Assembly (NCBI GenBank): GCA_038240075.1
Contig: JBBSEC010000101.1
Span: 1 to 17,116 of the forward strand
Length of the DNA stretch: 17,116 nucleotides
Origin: DATBAK01 sp038240075
Lineage (GTDB): Bacteria > Actinomycetota > Acidimicrobiia > IMCC26256 > PALSA-610
Direction: 5' to 3'
Part shown: positions 13,154 to 17,116 of the stretch, one piece after another
Numbering within the stretch: the first letter of the stretch is position 1
Layout: each line of letters opens with the position of its first letter
Notes under the pieces: generated by a model
Told to the model about the DNA's origin: nothing
Database searches by the model: none
Seen by the model: the letters and a program-made list of their open reading frames with translations, nothing else
Position numbers and translations under genes: made by a program

Positions 13154-16100
13154 GTGCGACGGGTGTTTCGCGGGCGGAGCCCGTGGCTCATGGTGTCACT
13201 GAGCGTGATGATGCTCGGGGGCCTCGTGATGCCCGCGTTCGCCGGAGCCGGGACGACCCTGCCGGCCGCCCGCCGCAGCGCCGAGCCCGCGACGGGCACG
13301 ATCGAGATCTGCGCCTCCGACGTCCACGACATGGCCGCGAAGATCTTCCACTTCTCGGTCAACGGCCGCGCGCCGATCAAGCTTGTCGGCGGCGCGTGCA
13401 GCGCGCCGATCGTCACGCCGGTGGGCAACGCCACCATCACCGAGGCGCCGATGGCCAAGATCGAGGTCAGCGCGATCCGGGCGAATCACCTCGTGACCAA
13501 GGACGTGACGACCGGCAGCGTCACGGTCACCGTGAAGGCGGGCTCGACGCCCGACACGCCGACGGTCGCAACCTTCTTCAATACGGACAAGGCCCACACG
13601 AACACGAAGCCCACGACGGGCACGATCGAGATCTGCAAGTCGGCGCTGCACGGCATGGCCGGCAAGTCGTTCCTCTTCTCCGTCAATGGCGCCGCGCCGA
13701 TCACGGTGGTCGGCGGCGGCTGTAGCGCGTCGATCACAACGGCCGCCGGCAACACCATCGTCACCGAGGCGCCGAACGCCGGTACCCAGGTCGCGGCGGT
13801 CAAGGCGAACCACATCGTGAGCAAGGACCTCGCGACAGGGACGGTCACGGTCAACGTGAAGGCCGGCTCGACCCCGGCCAACGAGGAGCTCGTCACCTTC
13901 ATCAACAAGGTCCCGCCCGCATTGGGCCTGAAGATCTGCAAGGCCGCCGATCCGGGGTCGCTCGCCCTGGTCGGCGATCTGTTCAGCTTCTCCGAGAACA
14001 ACGGGCCCGCGTTCAGCGTCGCGGCGGGCACGGCTGCGGCGCCGGTGTGCGGAGCGATCACGAAGTACTCGGCGGGCACCGTCGTCAACGTGACGGAGCT
14101 GCCGACCGCGTTCACGCACGCGTCGGCGATCTCCGTGTCCGACGACCGCGGCAGCAACATCAACCCGGCCGCGGGCACGGCGACCGCCACCATCGGCAGT
14201 GGCGTCACCGTCGTGACGTACACGAACGCGGTGAACCCGCTGCCGCAATCGGGCTTCATCGAGGTCTGCAAGGCCGCGTCCGATCCGTTCGTGACCGGAA
14301 CCTTCGCCTTCACCATCACGGCTCCGGGCTTCACGTCGAGCCAGAGCATCGACGTGGGTCAGTGCAGCCCCGCCATCCAGGTGCCGGCGGGCTCCGTATC
14401 GATCGCGGAGACCGCGCAGTTCCCGTACGCGACGAAGAACGTCAAGGTGGCTCCGGCGAACCGCCTCGTCAGCAAGAACGTCGCGAACGGCACTGCGGTC
14501 GTGACGGTGCCGGTAGGGGACAGCTCGACCGAATCGCAGGTGACCTTCACCAACGAGACGCTCACGGGCCAGGTGAAGGTGTGCAAGACGCTCACGGCCA
14601 ACAGCGCAGCGCTTGCGGGATCGTCGTTCACATTCACCGTGACCAGCGCGACCGGTTCTCCGGAGACCGACACCGTCGTCGCCGGCGCGGCAGGCTCGAC
14701 GGCGTGTGTCATGCACCCGACGGCGCTGCCGCTCGGGTCGCACGTCTCGATCACCGAGAACGGGACGACGAACGTGACGAACGTCGGCGTGAACGTTGCG
14801 CCCGCGGGCCAGGACGCCGGCAGCGCGACACCGACCGCCAACCTGACCGTCGGGAGCGGCATCACCACGGCGACGTTCACGAACGAAGCGTTCGGGACGC
14901 TCGAGGTGTGCAAGATCGCCGCCGATCAGTCGACGACATCGCAGACCTTCCAGTACAGCGTCAACGGCGGCGCGCCGTTCTCGGTTCACGCCGGCCAGTG
15001 CTCACTTCCGATCGTCGTGCCCGCGGGGACGGCGGTCGTCAACGAGGTCGGCAAGGCGAACTTCCACCTCGTGGGCATCACCGCCGTCGGCCCGACCCTC
15101 GACAACCGGCTCACGACCGGGTCGACCGACAACCCCGCGACGGTCTCGGTTCCGTTCGGCGGAGTCGCGAACGAGACGGTCGTGACCTTCACGAACGCCG
15201 TCAACTCCGGCCAGCTGAAGATCTGCAAGGTGAGCACCGAGCCGACGCTGCAGGGTGTCACGTTCGGGTTCACGTACGGCTACACGCTCAATGGCATCAA
15301 CGTGAACGGCACGGCCGCGCTGACGCCGGGCTCGTGCTCGAGCCTGTCCGGCACGATCCCCGTCGTCGACGCCAACGGGCTGCCGATCCCGGTCAACGTC
15401 GCCGAAGTGCTGCAGCCGACGGCGCTCGTCTCCAACATCGCGGTGGCGAACGGAACGCTGGTGACGTCGAACCTGCCCGCGGGCACCTCCACGGTCAACG
15501 TCGCGACCGGCGTCACCTTGGTCATGTACACCAACGTGCGCACGCCGCTCGGCACGGTGCAGGTGTGCAAGATCGCGGCCGACGCGTCGACCGCGAGCCA
15601 GACATTCCAGTTCTCGGTCGACGGCGGGGCGGCGATCTCGGTGCCGGCCGGTCAGTGCTCACCGACGATGTCGGTCCTGTCGGGCACGGCCACGGTGCAG
15701 GAGCTCGGGTCGAGCAACTTCCATCTCGTCAGCGTCGCCGCCACGGGGCCGCTGAACGTCAACCGGCTCACGACCGGATCGACCGTCAACCCCGCGACCG
15801 TGACCGTGCCTCCCGGTGACGCGACGAACACGACGGTCGTCACCTTCACCGACGCCGTCAACACCGGTCAGCTCAGGATCTGCAAGGCCAGCTCCGAGCC
15901 GACGCTGCAGAGCACGGCGTTCGCCTTCTCGTACCAATACACGCTGCCCGGCGGACCCGTGTCCGGGAGCGCGTCGCTCGCGCCGGGCGCGTGCTCGACG
16001 CCGTCGGCCGCGATCCCGGTGGTCGGCGCCAACGGCAGCGCGATCCCGATCGCGATCTCCGAGACCGCGACACTCGGTGTCGACGTCGCCAATATCGCGG

Positions 16101-17116
16101 TCTCGAACGGCGCGCTGACCGCCACCAGCACCGCCGCCGGCACCGCGACCGCGACCGTGAACTCGGGTCTCACGACGGTGACCTTCACGAACGTCTTGAA
16201 GCCGGCGCGGACGCTGCAGATCTGCAAGACCGCGGCCGACGCGTCGACGGCGGGCAAGACGTTCCAGTTCTCGGTCAACGGCAGCGGCACCCCGGTCGCG
16301 GTGACGGCCGGGTCGTGCTCGGCGACGATCGCGCTTCCGACGGTCGGTGAGACCGCGACCGTGCAGGAGCTGAGCTCCGCGAACTTCCACGTCGCGGGGA
16401 TTGCCGCGGCCGGTCCCACTCACGACAACCGGCTCACCAGCGGGGCGACCGACAACCCGGCGACGGTGTCGGTTCCGTTCGGCGGTGCCGCCAACGTGAC
16501 GACGGTGACGTTCACCGACGCCGTCAACACCGGGCAGCTCCAACTCTGCAAGGCCAGCAGTGACCAGGCGTTGCAAAGCACCGCCTTCCAGTTCAGCTGG
16601 AGCTACACGGTGAACGGCACCCCGGCGACGGGCTCGACCGCGCTGAAGCCGGGGGAGTGCTCGACGGTTCCGGCTGCGATCCCCGTCGTCGACGCGGGCG
16701 GCAACCCGATCCCCGTGGCAATCTCCGAGACGGCCACGGTGGGGGTCGACGTCCGCAACATCGCGATCAGCGGTGGAACCCTCTCGGGTACGAACCTCGC
16801 CGCGGGAACCACGACGGCGACCGTGCCGCAGGGGCTGGCAACGGTCACCTACACGAACGCGATGAAGCCGGCGCGCACGCTCGAGGTGTGCAAGATCGCG
16901 GCCGACGACTCGACCGCGAGCCGCAGCTTCTCCTTCTCCGTCAACGGCGGCGCGGCCTTCTCGGTCGCGGCCGGTCAGTGCTCGGGAGCCATCGTGCTCC
17001 CGACCTCCGGCGACACCGCGAGTGTCAAGGAGCTCGACACCACCGACTTCCATCTCGTCGGCGTCACGGCGACCGGTCCTGCTCTCGACAACCGGTTGAC
17101 CAGCAGCGCGAGCGAC
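13154..17116 (+). CDS. Giant secreted protein of CnaB/SpaA-like tandem domains (3' end outside the window)
   Basis: At least 1321 residues are encoded with no stop before the window ends. The start GTG gives MRRVFRGRSPWLMVSLSVMM and a signal peptide ending near AFAGA; GGAG lies 9 nt upstream, while an ATG at 13127 in the same frame has no such support. From residue 47 the protein is a chain of twelve domains of 101-114 aa, the last one cut. Each begins GTLEVCK-like, has a central Gly-x-Cys-Ser, then a Glu in a segment such as VTE or VQE, and closes with VTFTN or VTFTD. The Lys-Glu-Asn/Asp order is that of isopeptide-forming CnaB/SpaA domains, and two cysteines per domain suggest a disulfide. 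Such chains usually make long, stiff surface fibres or adhesins. An anchor would lie beyond the window. No enzyme motif is seen. Confidence 0.85.
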   Translation, partial: MRRVFRGRSPWLMVSLSVMMLGGLVMPAFAGAGTTLPAARRSAEPATGTIEICASDVHDMAAKIFHFSVNGRAPIKLVGGACSAPIVTPVGNATITEAPMAKIEVSAIRANHLVTKDVTTGSVTVTVKAGSTPDTPTVATFFNTDKAHTNTKPTTGTIEICKSALHGMAGKSFLFSVNGAAPITVVGGGCSASITTAAGNTIVTEAPNAGTQVAAVKANHIVSKDLATGTVTVNVKAGSTPANEELVTFINKVPPALGLKICKAADPGSLALVGDLFSFSENNGPAFSVAAGTAAAPVCGAITKYSAGTVVNVTELPTAFTHASAISVSDDRGSNINPAAGTATATIGSGVTVVTYTNAVNPLPQSGFIEVCKAASDPFVTGTFAFTITAPGFTSSQSIDVGQCSPAIQVPAGSVSIAETAQFPYATKNVKVAPANRLVSKNVANGTAVVTVPVGDSSTESQVTFTNETLTGQVKVCKTLTANSAALAGSSFTFTVTSATGSPETDTVVAGAAGSTACVMHPTALPLGSHVSITENGTTNVTNVGVNVAPAGQDAGSATPTANLTVGSGITTATFTNEAFGTLEVCKIAADQSTTSQTFQYSVNGGAPFSVHAGQCSLPIVVPAGTAVVNEVGKANFHLVGITAVGPTLDNRLTTGSTDNPATVSVPFGGVANETVVTFTNAVNSGQLKICKVSTEPTLQGVTFGFTYGYTLNGINVNGTAALTPGSCSSLSGTIPVVDANGLPIPVNVAEVLQPTALVSNIAVANGTLVTSNLPAGTSTVNVATGVTLVMYTNVRTPLGTVQVCKIAADASTASQTFQFSVDGGAAISVPAGQCSPTMSVLSGTATVQELGSSNFHLVSVAATGPLNVNRLTTGSTVNPATVTVPPGDATNTTVVTFTDAVNTGQLRICKASSEPTLQSTAFAFSYQYTLPGGPVSGSASLAPGACSTPSAAIPVVGANGSAIPIAISETATLGVDVANIAVSNGALTATSTAAGTATATVNSGLTTVTFTNVLKPARTLQICKTAADASTAGKTFQFSVNGSGTPVAVTAGSCSATIALPTVGETATVQELSSANFHVAGIAAAGPTHDNRLTSGATDNPATVSVPFGGAANVTTVTFTDAVNTGQLQLCKASSDQALQSTAFQFSWSYTVNGTPATGSTALKPGECSTVPAAIPVVDAGGNPIPVAISETATVGVDVRNIAISGGTLSGTNLAAGTTTATVPQGLATVTYTNAMKPARTLEVCKIAADDSTASRSFSFSVNGGAAFSVAAGQCSGAIVLPTSGDTASVKELDTTDFHLVGVTATGPALDNRLTSSASD
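13292..17116 (+). repeat. Twelve tandem ~101-114-aa protein repeats, last seven in an A-B alternation
   Basis: The first cysteine codon of successive repeats is at 13310, 13634, 13937, 14267, 14582, 14909, 15224, 15566, 15881, 16223, 16547 and 16889. The intervals are 108, 101, 110, 105, 109, 105, 114, 105, 114, 108 and 114 codons. From the sixth copy, two kinds alternate: type A (CK-x-AAD-x-ST...TFQFSVNGG) and type B (CK-x-S-x-EPTLQ...YTLNG). A-to-A spacing is 657, 657 and 666 bp, so the two-domain unit itself appears to have been duplicated. Confidence 0.85.

Noticed and set aside
13196..17053. Several long leftward and rightward alternative frames across the giant repeat gene
   Set aside because: They are shadows of the repeat gene. 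The true frame has the signal peptide, regular cysteine spacing and repeat periodicity; the others are Arg-rich without motifs.
13292..17116. Possible CRISPR array or DNA satellite because of regular ~330-bp periodicity
   Set aside because: The period is far too long for CRISPR, the repeats are conserved at protein level but diverged in DNA, and an open frame runs through all of them.

Overview
The window is about 17.1 kb of very GC-rich DNA with dense, tightly packed genes and strong third-position G/C bias. The content points to the Actinomycetota, and a poorly characterised soil or aquatic lineage such as Acidimicrobiia would fit; the class is inference. The pointers are an MhuD-like haem monooxygenase, an ECF sigma factor with a SnoaL-like tail, TANNNT -10 boxes placed 6-7 nt before start codons (leaderless style), GTG starts, and several large secreted repeat proteins.

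Left part (1-2585). A small SET-domain protein reads rightward and overlaps the 3' end of a convergent GNAT acetyltransferase. Upstream of that acetyltransferase, on the same strand, lie a VOC (glyoxalase/dioxygenase) protein, the wreck of an ECF41/SigJ-type sigma factor, and a 60-aa zinc-ribbon-like protein.

Aromatic amino acid control (2745-4051). A type I DAHP synthase, the first enzyme of the shikimate pathway, is preceded by a classic-looking attenuator. It has a 21-codon leader peptide whose fourth to seventh residues are Tyr-Trp-Trp-Phe, a 9-bp stem that can sequester part of the leader, and an intrinsic terminator with a U-tract. The leader ORF itself appears to be leaderless.

Small operon (4094-5697). 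A perfect 20-bp palindrome precedes four abutting or overlapping genes: a small ABM-like alpha/beta protein, a conserved protein of unknown function, an ArsR-family repressor and an AHSA1/SRPBCC protein. It ends at an elaborate nested inverted repeat.

Surface and DNA-metabolism region (5816-11466, all leftward). A Tat-exported LPFTG mini-protein, a duplicated-domain putative lipoprotein, a HiPIP-like four-cysteine protein with an XPB-like SF2 helicase, and a secreted three-repeat protein.

Right part (11565-17116). A pirin faces a convergent MhuD-like monooxygenase. Divergent from the latter, a giant secreted protein runs off the window after at least 1321 residues. It is built from 12 copies of a ~105-114 aa domain; nearly every copy has a fixed Cys-Lys, Cys, Glu and Asn/Asp pattern, suggesting a surface fibre reinforced by disulfides and perhaps intramolecular isopeptide bonds. 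With the three other exported proteins, this makes much of the window a cell-surface locus.
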